A stretch of DNA of 64,000 nt from Leptodactylus fallax. Lineage: Eukaryota > Chordata > Amphibia > Anura > Leptodactylidae. Both the position numbers and the translations under genes were made by a program. The stretch lies in contig CAMRHE010000115.1 of NCBI GenBank assembly GCA_947044405.1, positions 868,001-932,000 on the forward strand, read 5' to 3'. Below are positions 23,204 to 33,632 of this stretch, piece after piece. Positions within the stretch are counted from its first letter, which is position 1. Each line of letters opens with the position of its first letter. The notes under the pieces were generated by a model that was not told the origin of the DNA, searched no databases, and saw only the letters and a program-made list of their open reading frames with translations.

Positions 23204-23544
23204 TATCTTGTGGTAGCAGCCGGGCATTGAAGTTATAGGACAGACTTTATCTTTCCTATGAGTATATTGCCACATCTGCCAGCAGCTTCTGCAGCTTCAC
23301 ATCAGTCATGCCAGCGTCATGATGCATAGATACAAGCATCCAGACACCGCAAGACCCACGTGATGGCTGAGACCCAATCACAGGCCTCAATGGTCCTTGA
23401 TCCCAAAGTAGAATAGTAGTTAGTGGGTGATAAATCCCAAAACTTTTGGAAAATTTGTAAAGAGAACCAGTTCAGTCATCCCTATGTATGTGTTTTTTTT
23501 TTCATTTTATAGTGTAGGGACTACTCAGTGACAATATATTGTGT

Positions 23545-24445
23545 GGGAGGGGCCACTATGGGACTTTATACTATGTGGAGGGACTACTGTGGGATATTAT
23601 ACTATGTGGAGGAGCTACTATGGGACTTTATACTATGTGGAAGGACCACTGTGGGATATTTTACTATGTGGAGGAGCTACTATGGGACTTTATACTATGT
23701 ACAGAGCCACTATGGGACTTTATACTATGAGCAGTGAGCAGTGCCACTATGGGATGTTATACTGTGTGGAAGGGCCACTATGGGATGTTATACTGTGGGG
23801 AGGGGCTACTATGGGACTTTATACTATGTGGAGGGGCTACTGTGGGATATTATACTATGTGGAGGGACTACTGTGGGACATTATACTATGTGGAGGGGCT
23901 ACTATGAAATATTATACTATTTGGAGGGCCACAATGGGACTTTATACTATGTGGAGGGACTACTGTGGAATATTATACTATGTGGAGGGGCTACTATGGG
24001 ACTTTATACTATGTGGAGGGACTACTGTGGAATATTATACTATGTGGAGGGGCTACTATGGGACTTTATGCTATGTGCAGGGCCACTATGGGATGTTATA
24101 CTGTGGGGAGGGGCTACTATGGGACTTTATACTATGTGGAGGGGCTACTGTGGGATATTATACTATGTGGAGGGACTACTGTGAGACATTATACTATGTG
24201 GATAGGCTACTATGGAATATTATACTATTTGGAGGGCCACAATGGGACTTTATACTATGTGGAGGGACTACTGTGGGATATTATATTATGTGGAGGAGCT
24301 ACTATGGGACTTTATACTATGTGGAAGGACTACTGTGGGATATTATACTATGTGGAGGAGCTACTATGGGACTTTATACTATGTGCAGGGCCACTGTGAG
24401 ACTTTATACTATGTGGAGGGCCACTATGGAATATTATTCTGTCAC
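23545..24445. repeat. 30-bp minisatellite, about 30 copies
   Basis: The unit is about GGCCACTATG + GGACTTTATA + CTATGTGGAG (30 bp), repeated with substitutions such as ACTATGGGAC/ACTGTGGGAT. One small interruption lies near 23727-23741 (duplicated GAGCAGT). The multiple-of-three period leaves long open frames on all three forward frames, including one of 367 codons. Such frames are a property of the repeat, not evidence of a protein. Confidence 0.95.
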
Positions 24446-24509
24446 AGGGATTGTTGAGATGAATGGGGGTGGTGGTGGCGCACTTTCTGAACAGCCCATG
24501 GTACCATTA

Positions 24510-24705
24510 GTCCACCTCTGCTCCTGTCTTATCACGGATTGTTGCTCTAACCATGAAAGAGACATGGGGTGCATCTCAGTTTACCACAGATTCCCTGTAG
24601 GCACCGTAGCTAAACTACAGTCACAGGTCACAGCTCTGTCTTAATGGAGCTGAGCTATAAAGCAAGTAAGGAGCAATATCTGAGGAAAATAAATAGCCAA
24701 TACTC
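24510..24705. repeat. unnamed dispersed repeat, copy 1
   Basis: Shares a diverged block with 59405-59590: CCCTGTAGGCACCGTAGCTA / CCCTATAGGCACTGTAGATA, then CTTAATGGAGC / CTAATGGAGC, AAGGAGCAA and GAAAATAAAT in the same order and orientation. Family unknown. Confidence 0.55.
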
Positions 24706-25943
24706 CACTGTACATACTGATTTATATATAATTTTGGAGTGGATGGTTGCTTTTAGGTTGTATTAAGTCAATTATTTCTGCATTGTGTGTGTATCAGCCA
24801 TCTGTAAATTGTTTACTCCTTAATATGCAGTTCTTAGGAAAACGTTGCAACACCTCATATTACACTACAATTATTTATTGTTAGTTTTCATTGTTCTTTA
24901 CACATTGGAGCAGTTTATACTTTGCTTTAAAAGGTCAATACCAAAAATATCAGATATCTTAATCCTAATCCATTAGTATACAAGTGTTTTACAAACATAT
25001 CTACCTGGGATGGAAAAACAATGACATTAGAGAACAAAATATGTTAAATGTTGGATAACTGGGATATCTGGGTCTTCAAGCCAAAGTATAAGATGGGGCT
25101 GCAGAAAATATCTATGTGATTATGGTGGTATTATGGCTGTGCAAATCAAATGTCTACAACAATCTGTCTGCCTTCCACATTGTCCTAGTCTTGTGGAAAT
25201 ACTTATGGTAGACCTATAACAATCAAAGATCAAGAAGACTTGAACTCTAGAAGCTGAGCTGAACTGTGGGTGTGTCTGTCAGCAAGGTTGTTGACTGATT
25301 TTAATATCCACCAGCAGAACTGAGAATGCAGCTCTGTAGCTCAGGATTATTTTAAGATAAGTAATGCAAATTATTTATAAAATCATTCATTTTTTTATGT
25401 ATAGAAACTATAACATGACATTTAAAAGGTCAATATACAGTATATCCTAAACAGGAATGGGGAGAGATCTGCTTGAGGGTATAAGAGACTAAAACCCTAG
25501 AACATTACAATGACCATATAAAACAAGACTTCCCACATGTCTTGATCCAGTGACAGGTTCTGTTAACACTATTATTTTGTGCAGAAAACATGTCCCTTTG
25601 TTGGATATATACACTGTGCAGTGTATATACAGCATGTAATAGAGGTTGGAACCAGCTTTGCTGGTCTTGAGGATGGAGGTTCTGTTGAATTCATCAAATC
25701 AAGATAAAAAAGCAAAATGTTAATAGAACGTTTTATTATATATCAGTAAAATCCATGTAAATATGTTTATGTGTCTTCTTTATGTTGGTTATGTTTGTTT
25801 TTTTTATGTTGGTTTATCTCATACATGGGCTGCACTATCTTTAGTAGTAAATCTTTACAGTAACCAGCATAATGATTCTTTCAGTATAAAGGAGATTTTT
25901 CTATGTATCTTAGTCATACTGAAGACTGAAGTTAATATTAAAT
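24706..25943. other. gene-free stretch
   Basis: AT-rich sequence with no gene or strong repeat recognised. The open frame beginning at 25763 runs into the inverted-repeat element at 25944 and has a hydrophobic but unrecognisable start. Confidence 0.45.
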
Positions 25944-26110
25944 CTAGGGCCACACGGCCACAATTCGCGTTGCGTGACCAAACATTCCAGTGTCGCTCTG
26001 CAACTCCTTCACTCATGTTAGTCGAATGCGACACAACCCACTAACATGACTAAAGGGGTTGCAGAGTGACATGGTAATCTTTGGTGACCAAAGTCACTCT
26101 GTGGCCCTAG
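25944..26110. repeat. short inverted-repeat element
   Basis: CTAGGGCCACACGGCCAC at the left mirrors CACTCTGTGGCCCTAG at the right. Inner arms (TTGCGTGACCAAA / TTTGGTGACCAAAG, and CACTCATGTTAGTCG against CTAACATGACT) are also partly complementary. Small MITE-like element. Confidence 0.6.
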
Positions 26111-26940
26111 CCCTAGTGTATTGCAGTTCCGTTCTTAAAGGAGATGTCCAGCCCGTCAATGATCTCCAGCTTCTCCCCTACCACAACTTTCCACACTGGT
26201 CTCTTTATTCTGGCCTCAAGTCATGACATTTCCACTTAATCACAATTTTCTTGTGGATAAGGATCTGGTGTGGGCATCTCGTCTATGTTGGATGGTATCT
26301 GTTCACACTTAATAATTGTGGGTAAGAATATCTCTGCTCTGTCAGCTAGAGAAATTACTGTAAGTCCACTTCTTCCAGAGTCCTCTGTAATAAACGGATG
26401 TAAAACACATGACCTGAATAGAGCCTAACAATGATACTGGGATGGGCCTGCTAGCTTGCTAGAATGATCTATGCAGAGGGAGTGTTAGTTGTAGGTGCTA
26501 ATACACACACTGAAGAGTTCTTCAGACTCTGCAAGTAATATGTGATTGTATCTATATAGAGCCGTGACTGGTCTTTAGCTTCTCTGCTCACTATTATATT
26601 ACAAGCTAGTAAGGGTTTAGGTGTTAACTCTTTGTTTTCAGGCAGAATTCTTGTAAATATGCAGAACAGGTGAGAATAGGCAGGTGAGAAGAGAAATCTT
26701 TGCCAGAGCTAAGCAAGCGATGACTAAACACTAAAATGGCTGACAAGCAAAAATATGAACAAGAAGAAGGGGAAAGGGATGGGCTAAAACACCAGAGTCT
26801 GGCTACAGGAATAGAGGGTGGACAAAGATGCAAACTTTCTGCAATAAGAGAATGACAGTCAAAGAAACACAATTTCTGAAACAAAGTTCCTGAAAATGGA
26901 GCCCCTTTTGGAAAAGCCTTCCATTTGGGACCCCCCACCC
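26111..26940. other. gene-free stretch
   Basis: No supported gene. The minus-strand open frame at 26624-26938 abuts the repeat at 26941 and matches nothing I recognise. Confidence 0.45.
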
Positions 26941-27136
26941 ACTAAAGGCCGGTTCACATCTGTGTTCGGCTTTCCATTCAGGGAGTCCGCTTGGGGACCC
27001 CCCAAACGGAAACCTATACGCATAGAAAAGTGGTTACCTAAGGAAACCCGCGGACCCCATAGACTATAATGGGGTCCGTGTGGTTTCTGCTCAGTTTCCG
27101 CATGAAGCAAGCGGAGAGAAAAGTGCTGCAAGCGTG
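26941..27136. repeat. CTAGGTTCACAC-family element, truncated copy 4
   Basis: The left part GCCGGTTCACATCTGTG, then GGGAGTCCGCTTGGGGACCC, CCCATAGACTATAATGGGG and AAGCGGAGAGAAAAGTGCTGC match copies 1-3. The right terminus is missing. Confidence 0.6.
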
Positions 27137-28758
27137 TGAGTGGCTAACAGAACGCGGTGTTTCCTAGAGGCCAACTTTGAAATGTGTCATGAGTGGGTGG
27201 AACGGCTACAGGTTTTTGAAGGGTTCATTGCTGATCTATTACAATACTATGTTGCCAATGGACAGCTATCAATTTTTAGCTAGTTGGAAAAATGTCTCTA
27301 TTAACACTTCCATGGACATGGAAATAAAAAGATCAGATTTTTGTTATTGACTAGTGAATTTCTACACAAAAAGATTTGATATTTTGGATTGTTAATATAA
27401 TGAAATATATTCGCTAGCTTCTCCATTACAAAGAAACTTTCTTTGGGTTCGTGTCGACCACATGACAAAGCTTGAACAGCAGTCACATCGCTGCTTACAA
27501 GTGATTCTGTCTTGCGTCCAGCTCACCCTTATGGCCTGTCATTGGATAAACCATTTCTGATAGTGATGACAGATGCCTTTAATCCCTTGGAGCAAGTATA
27601 AAACAATGGTGACACACTTCATGAATTGTGGAGCTTTTTCCGGCAGTGAAAGAGTGGAGGAGTTAGTAAAAATGGACTGTGTTTCCTCCTCACCCTGTTT
27701 CATTCTGTAACCCCTGTGGACCCCTACTCTGCAGTCCGTACAAGAAGCTGTCCTCCTTCTTAATGAAGATAGATGGGTTCTTCATGTAAACAAGGAAGTT
27801 TTCACATGGCAATGTTGTGATCTGGCCTCTTCTGCTTTCATTTGGCTCTGTTTCATCTTACAACAAAAATATAGCCTTTCTCTCCCACCTCTCATCTTAG
27901 TCAAGGCAGTGATGCTTTCTTAAGACCACCAATAGATTAACTCTTTAAAGGGGTTTCCTACTCACGTTAGTATATTTACTTTTTTCTAGGGACCACAGTA
28001 GAGATTAGATACCGTACCGTTCTATCTATGGATTTCATCGTCGACCTGAATTTATCATATTCCAGTTGAAACAGTGTTGTAATGATAGTTGCATATGAAA
28101 GGTGATCTGATGGGAATCCCCATTAAGGGGCTTTATTTTTGTACAATGGGAACAGTTCATCCTTTTTTCATCCAAGTAAAATATCTCAGCTCATAATTAT
28201 CTGGACATCTGATTGGAACCCTTATTGTTCTGTCTAAACCCAATGTACGCCAATAAACTAAAGAGACGTGATGATGTAAAACCTTTAGAATACTTTCCAA
28301 TGTTTGGTTCAATGCCTCCACTCTTCTACATGCAATAAACAATGTCTAGCACTGTAGTATTTTCCAGTCATTTTCCTTTGTCTTCCCATCTATATTGGTG
28401 TAATAGAAAGGGCTTTGACTTGGCTGTAAATTTTGGTTCAGCTCATCAATAGCCACCTCCACAAAGCCTAAAATTGGTCATACACATTGGATTAATGGCT
28501 AAATCCCCTGATTTTGAGTATCCAGATTTTCCCACGAGACATGTCGGGGAAAAGAAGGTTCGGGCAAGATGACTTTCAACATGTCCGATTCATTTTTCTC
28601 ATATCAAAAAAGTCATCATCAGAGGTGTCGATTTACTTCTTGTTCTGTAAGCATACATGTTCAACCAGACTAATTGTACATTTATATGGAGAAGCCAGGA
28701 AGAATGGCCAATAGCTATTTATAGGAATTTTCTAGGCTTATCAATTGATGACTTATTC
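27137..28758. other. gene-free stretch
   Basis: AT-rich intergenic DNA. Near 28470 onward, GGTCATACACATTGGATTAATGG resembles the element that hosts the DIRS insertion (29347). No gene seen. Confidence 0.45.
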
Positions 28759-29187
28759 TTAAAGAGCACATTTCACCACCTCAAGTCCAGTTCTTTACAT
28801 CAATTATTAGTCACTGCTTACTGATTCTGGCACAGTTGGAATTTTTTCTCTAGTCCCCACCATTCCTGAGCAATCAATGCTGTTAGTTTTGGTGTCTGAT
28901 ATGCTATTTAGATTCTGTACTGTCAGGAGGGCCATGTCAGGCAGGGGGTGTGATTATGAACTCTGACACTGGCTGCCTCTGATTGGAGCTCTGAATCACA
29001 TCCCCTGCCTGACACCACCCTTCTGACATGAGAGAGCTAAATAGCACATCAGGCATCAAAACTACTTGTTACTCAGGAATGGTGGGAACTACAGAGAAAA
29101 TTCCAACTGCATTGGAATCAGTGGAGAGCCGCCTATTAACAGATGCTAAGAACTTGAATGGGTGGAGGTGATGAAAGGTCCTCTTTA
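28759..29187. repeat. inverted-repeat element, TTAAAGAGGACC family, copy 4
   Basis: Starts TTAAAGAGCACATTTCACC and ends GATGAAAGGTCCTCTTTAT. The interior is clearly homologous to copy 1 at 5087 (TCTAGTCCCCACCATTCCTG, ATGCTATTTAGATTCTGTAC, GACACTGGCTGCCTCTGATT). The long arms can fold back. Confidence 0.7.
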
Positions 29188-29346
29188 TGAAAGGTGATCA
29201 ATAGAAGATCGGCTAGGGTCTAACACCTAGGCCCCGAAATGATCAGCTACTTGATATTTCAGATCAGCCCTATTCATTTGAATGTGGCTGAGTTGCGAAC
29301 AGACCATGTGACCGATGAATGTGGCGTTACATGGCCTGTGAAGCGG

Positions 29347-29609
29347 AAGCTGGCCATACACGTTAAATTTTGACTGACGGATATTTCAGCAATTTCAGAT
29401 GACGATTGGTTTGAAAAATACTGTGAATGACTGTTTTGGAAATTTTTGCCAATGTTTGAACACTTTTGCCAGCCTCACTATGTTTTTTTGAGAAACTAAA
29501 CTGTCCCCCTTATTGGACAGTTTAGGTGTTAATGTTCATGGTAGGATTGTTTGCATGGACAATCCCACTACCAATCAAACGGCCGCATCTGGGCTGTCAA
29601 AAATGAATT
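29347..29609. repeat. left part of an inverted-repeat element split by the DIRS insertion
   Basis: Begins AAGCTGGCCATACA (29347-29360). The mirror GGTATGGCCAGCTT lies at 34942-34955, just after the DIRS element, so the retrotransposon landed about 14 bp inside the right end of a roughly 275-bp element. Confidence 0.7.
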
Positions 29610-29752
29610 CCCCTTACGTCCGACAGCAGCACAATATGGGGTATCTCTGCCCCTGTGTGTTGTTTAGGACAGTGGAACCTTTAATTAGCACCAAATTTAA
29701 GGTGCCTCCTACTAGCCCTATAAGAGGGCACCTGAGACCTCCCTCCACTGTG
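29610..29752 (+). repeat. DIRS left inverted terminal repeat
   Basis: About 143 bp, complementary to 34771-34912. Over some 130 bp I see a single mismatch (GAGACCTCCC against GAGACATCCC); the outermost 12 or so bases differ more. It lacks the 29-bp outer extension present on the right end, the asymmetry usual for DIRS. Confidence 0.9.
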
Positions 29753-30448
29753 TTTTTTTCTGTCCTGTGTGGGACAGGTGGACGGAGGTCTCTGGTGACC
29801 TCCCATTGCTAGGGGTTTTTTTTCCTAAAAAAGCTCCTGGCTTACCTTTTGGGGGTACCTCGGTCCTTTCCTACGTTCCTAAGATCCTCCGGTCCTTCGG
29901 GCCTTTTTCCGCCCCGCAGCACAGCGTTACCCGGCTCATCGCTCTGCAGGCAGCGCGATCCCGGAAGTAAGCGGGGAACCTCTTCGGCCGGAATCTTTTT
30001 TCCCGTGTTCCCCGGGGAAGGAAGCCTTTGTGTACCACCGCGGCCTACTTCCGGTTTTCTCGGAAAAGTGCGGTAAGTTTGAAAATTGCAATTTTAATGG
30101 CAAAATATAGATTTGTTTTTTGCTGCTTGTATGTGGAGCCTCTGGCTTAGGCTTAGGCTTATGCTCCTCTATGTTCCATTATGGCATTTGACCTTGTTTG
30201 GCGCTGTATGAATATTTTCTTTCTTTGGCTCCTCCCCTCGCTGCTGTATTACATTTAAAAGGGCTTCAGTCCTTTACTGGGGAGCTCGTGGTTACTAGCT
30301 CCTCTGCTGCGGTTTGCGGTGTCTGGGTTTTTCCTGACGGGATCTTTTTTTCAAGTGACCGATTTAAAAAAGTAAGGTACCCCTTGGTTTTTTTCTTCTT
30401 GTAAGCGATGCTTGGCAATCTTCTATTCTACATTGTCATGTGGCTTTG

Positions 30449-31696
30449 ATGTTTCAGATGTCATCTTCTGCATCAGGTAATGGCGATGGGCTTAGGAGGA
30501 AAAAGTCCTCTAAACGTAAACACCTAATGTGTTTGGATTGCAATACCCCTTTACCTGACGGCTATGATTTTACCCGCTGTCGCCAATGCTGCGGACCTCC
30601 GTCAGAAGAACCTTCTATAAGAGAGGTTGTCACCTGGGTAAAGGACTATATGGAGGAGTCTCTTAAGGAGATCCGTTCTTCCATCGCCCAGATTGCCAAG
30701 AAACCGCGGGTTGAGACACAGTCCTCCCTACGCATCGCTGACGAAGATTATCAGATAGTGGACGAGACACTCTCATCTGAGGATTCCACTGAAGATTCCA
30801 GCAGGCCGTGCTTCCCACTCGAAAAATTAAGCCGGCTGCTGAAGTCCATCCGGTCTAAGGATCGTGATGTTGACTGGGAAGCCTCCACGTCCACCTATAG
30901 AGGGCCTAGGGTCCAAGTGGTCCAAGTGGACGAGACATTACAAAGATTAATGTCTTCAGAGTGGAAATGTCCTGAAAAACTTCTTGTGGTTTCTAGGAGG
31001 TTCAAGGCTTTATTCCCAGTTGCTCAATGGGATCAATGGGGTCCTCCTCCCAAGGTGGATATGGCGGTGGCCAAACTGTCCCGCCGCACTATGGTACCAT
31101 CAGATGATGGATCAAATTTGCACGACGCCATGGACAGGTGCATCGACAATACCCTCAAGAAGGCGTATTCAGCTGCCTCGGCCCAGACCGCTGTGGCGGT
31201 TGCGTCTTGTGAAGTGTCAGCCAAATTACGCACTGACCTGGTTCATCTCGAGAGGGACATCGATTCTGGAGTCTCCAGAGATGAGCTGCTAGGGTTTCTA
31301 GGCTCGGTTTCCCTGGCAACTGAATATTTAGCGGAGGCCTCCCACCATCAATTAAGGCTGGCGGCCAAATCTCTGGCACTTACCACTGCAGCAAGAAGAC
31401 CTCTATGGTTAAAACCCTGGAGAGCTGATTTCCCCTCAAAATATAATTTGTGCGCATTACCCTTTGAGCCAGGTAGAGTCTTTGGCAGTGCCCTAGACGA
31501 GATCCTGGAGGGCTTGGCTGATAGGAAGGGTAAAACTTTACCCCAGGCCTTTAGAGGTAGATCTAATTCTGGCCGTGATAGAGGCTATCCGCCTCGTCAT
31601 GGACGGCAGTCCCAAAGAGGCTCTAGATATTCCTCTAGAGGCGCCGTCCGGAGATTCCCGAAGTCTGATGATAAAAAGGAGAAGCCTAGCTTTTGA
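30449..31696 (+). CDS. DIRS gag-like protein (ORF1)
   Basis: 415 codons from the first ATG in frame (30449); a second ATG follows at 30458 and may be the better start, since the sequence just before it (TTTGATGTTTCAG) also looks like a splice acceptor. The frame itself is open from 30440 without an ATG. The basic N-terminus (RRKKSSKRK) is followed by a Cys cluster CLDC-x12-CRQCC, which looks like a small zinc-binding fold. There is a Ser/Glu/Asp-rich segment in the middle and an Arg/Gly/Ser-rich tail (RGRSNSGRDRGYPPRHGR region) likely to bind nucleic acid. This layout fits the putative gag of DIRS elements, a structural RNA-binding protein. The frame ends in UGA at 31694-31696, and the same frame stays open beyond it to 34612. 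Confidence 0.8.
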   Translation: MFQMSSSASGNGDGLRRKKSSKRKHLMCLDCNTPLPDGYDFTRCRQCCGPPSEEPSIREVVTWVKDYMEESLKEIRSSIAQIAKKPRVETQSSLRIADEDYQIVDETLSSEDSTEDSSRPCFPLEKLSRLLKSIRSKDRDVDWEASTSTYRGPRVQVVQVDETLQRLMSSEWKCPEKLLVVSRRFKALFPVAQWDQWGPPPKVDMAVAKLSRRTMVPSDDGSNLHDAMDRCIDNTLKKAYSAASAQTAVAVASCEVSAKLRTDLVHLERDIDSGVSRDELLGFLGSVSLATEYLAEASHHQLRLAAKSLALTTAARRPLWLKPWRADFPSKYNLCALPFEPGRVFGSALDEILEGLADRKGKTLPQAFRGRSNSGRDRGYPPRHGRQSQRGSRYSSRGAVRRFPKSDDKKEKPSF

Positions 31697-33632
31697 CATC
31701 AGGAGCAGTCTTCCTGTGGCCGAGATTCCTGTCGGGGGTCGTCTCCCCCATTTTTTCAACTGCTGGCAGGAAAAAATTCAAGACCCATGGGTCCTGCAGG
31801 TAATCCAAAAAGGATATGCAATCGAGTTCCTCCATCCTCCTCAGGATCGGTTTGTGTTAACTCGCAGCCTGCCTATAATGCAGCAGACTACATTGGAATG
31901 CTCCATCCGAGAGTACATTCACAAGGGAGCCCTGGAGGAAGTCCCTTCTCTAGAAGAAGGATCCGGTGTCTATTCTCCCGTCTTCCTGGTACCAAAACCG
32001 GCAGACAAGTGGAGAATGGTCATAGACTTAAGGTACCTCAACCGCTTCATCAAAAAGAAGCACTTCCGTATGGAAACCATAAAGTCTGTCACCACTTTTC
32101 TCCTCCAAGGCAATGTTTTCGTGACTTTGGATCTAAAAGACGCCTATTTGCATATTCCTATTTATCCTCCACACAGAAGGTTTCTAAGGATTGCCGTAGT
32201 AGTTTCCGGCCACACGAAGCATTTTCAGTTCACAGCACTACCCTTCGGGATCTCCTCTGCTCCCCACACCTTTACAAAGGTAGTGGCTCCTATAGCGGCC
32301 GCCCTCAGACTTCAGGGGATATTCGTGGTGCCTTATCTAGACGACTGGTTGATAAAAGCCCAGTCAGAGTCTGTTTTGCTCCAGCATCTACAGACAGCCG
32401 TGTCCCTGTTTCAGAGTCTGGGATGGCTTATAAACTGGGAGAAGTCGGTAACGATCCCTTCAACCCGAAGGAAGTTCCTCGGCTACTTCCTGGATTCAGT
32501 CCGCCTGCAGGTCTCCTTGACACCAGCAAGGAAGGAGAAACTGGTTGGTGCAGTCCGGCACCTCTTCAAAAAGCCGATAGCCTCCATCAGAACATTGATG
32601 AAGATCCTGGGCTTGATGTCTTCCTCAGTGGAGGCAGTCCCATGGGCTTTGTGGCACTTACGTCCCCTCCAGAAGGAGTTACTAGAGGCTTGGGATCGCT
32701 CCCTTCTTACACTCAGCAAGAAGATTCGACTCTCTCCCAGGACCCGTCTTTCCCTCAAGTGGTGGTTGCACCTGAAAGACGGAAGGTCCACAGTCCAACC
32801 TTCTTGGACCCTGTTGACTACAGATGCATCCCTCTCGGGATGGGGAGCCCATTTGGACGAAAACTCCATAAAGGGAGTCTGGAGCGCTCCAGAAAGAAGG
32901 ACCTCGTCCAACTGGAAGGAGCTCAGAGCTGTATATCGTGCCTTACTCCATTTCTCGCCTCTTCTCAAGGGAAGAGCAGTCAAAATCCGGTCAGACAACA
33001 TGACCACAGTGCTGTACGTGAACAGACAGGGAGGCACCAGATCACCAACCCTCCTCAGGGAGGCAGATCTGATATTTACATGGGCAGAGAAAAATCTAAC
33101 CCATTTATCCGCAGTTCACATCAAGGGCTCCCTGAACATAGTAGCGGATCGGTTGAGTCAGGGTCATGCCGTATCAGGAGAATGGTCACTCAATCCAGAA
33201 GTCTTTCATCAGATTACCCTGAAGTGGGGTCTTCCAGAAATAGACCTCATGGCAACCCGACTCAACGCCAAGGTGGAGACGTTCTGTTCCCTTTACCAGG
33301 AGGACAATCCCTTGGCAGTGGATGCCCTGTCCATCCCTTGGAGGTCCAGGCTGGCATACATCTTCCCTCCAATTCCAATAATACCGAAGGTATTGATGAA
33401 AATCAGACAGGACCAAGTCTCTGTGATAGCCATCATTCCATTCTGGCCAAAAAGAGCTTGGTTTTCCCAACTCATGGAGATGAGTCGAGGGATATATTGG
33501 AGGCTTCCCCCCATCCAGAACCTGGTTTCCCAAGGATCTCTGAAGTGCCAGGATCTCTGGAGATTCAACCTGACAGCCTGGAGGTTGAGCAGTCCCTACA
33601 GCAGGATAGAGGACTGTCAGAGGCCGTCCTGA
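31575..33632 (+). CDS. DIRS reverse transcriptase / RNase H / methyltransferase-like protein (ORF2)
   Basis: 685 codons open, overlapping the gag frame by about 120 bp in another frame. No ATG lies at the 5' edge (GTG); the first ATG is at 31599, so translation may need frameshifting or reinitiation. Numbering here counts from 31575. The reverse transcriptase has WRMVIDLRYLN, VTLDLKDAYLHIPI, LPFGISSAPHTF and the catalytic YLDD (Y254, D256, D257). RNase H follows with TTDASLSGWG (Asp about 417), IRSDNMTTV and HIKGSLNIVADRLSQ. A C-terminal DLMATRLNAK (about 557-566) and FWPKRAWF mark the methyltransferase-like domain found in DIRS elements. All key residues are present and no stop interrupts the domains. 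It would copy the element RNA into DNA. Confidence 0.92.
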   Translation: MIEAIRLVMDGSPKEALDIPLEAPSGDSRSLMIKRRSLAFDIRSSLPVAEIPVGGRLPHFFNCWQEKIQDPWVLQVIQKGYAIEFLHPPQDRFVLTRSLPIMQQTTLECSIREYIHKGALEEVPSLEEGSGVYSPVFLVPKPADKWRMVIDLRYLNRFIKKKHFRMETIKSVTTFLLQGNVFVTLDLKDAYLHIPIYPPHRRFLRIAVVVSGHTKHFQFTALPFGISSAPHTFTKVVAPIAAALRLQGIFVVPYLDDWLIKAQSESVLLQHLQTAVSLFQSLGWLINWEKSVTIPSTRRKFLGYFLDSVRLQVSLTPARKEKLVGAVRHLFKKPIASIRTLMKILGLMSSSVEAVPWALWHLRPLQKELLEAWDRSLLTLSKKIRLSPRTRLSLKWWLHLKDGRSTVQPSWTLLTTDASLSGWGAHLDENSIKGVWSAPERRTSSNWKELRAVYRALLHFSPLLKGRAVKIRSDNMTTVLYVNRQGGTRSPTLLREADLIFTWAEKNLTHLSAVHIKGSLNIVADRLSQGHAVSGEWSLNPEVFHQITLKWGLPEIDLMATRLNAKVETFCSLYQEDNPLAVDALSIPWRSRLAYIFPPIPIIPKVLMKIRQDQVSVIAIIPFWPKRAWFSQLMEMSRGIYWRLPPIQNLVSQGSLKCQDLWRFNLTAWRLSSPYSRIEDCQRPS

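Noticed and set aside
23014..23238. 74-codon frame with 14-residue repeats
   Set aside because: Direct product of the 42-bp tandem array; no start context or flanking coding sequence.
23541..24644. 367-codon open frame read as a Tyr/Trp-rich repeat protein
   Set aside because: The period of the DNA repeat is 30 bp, so every forward frame is open by construction. All three frames give similar long ORFs, and the 3' tail after the array has no domain.
31787..33600. First 600 or so residues of ORF3 as a real folded protein
   Set aside because: They lie out of frame over the RT gene and are low-complexity with no domain. The open frame itself is reported as a finding; a protein is not claimed.
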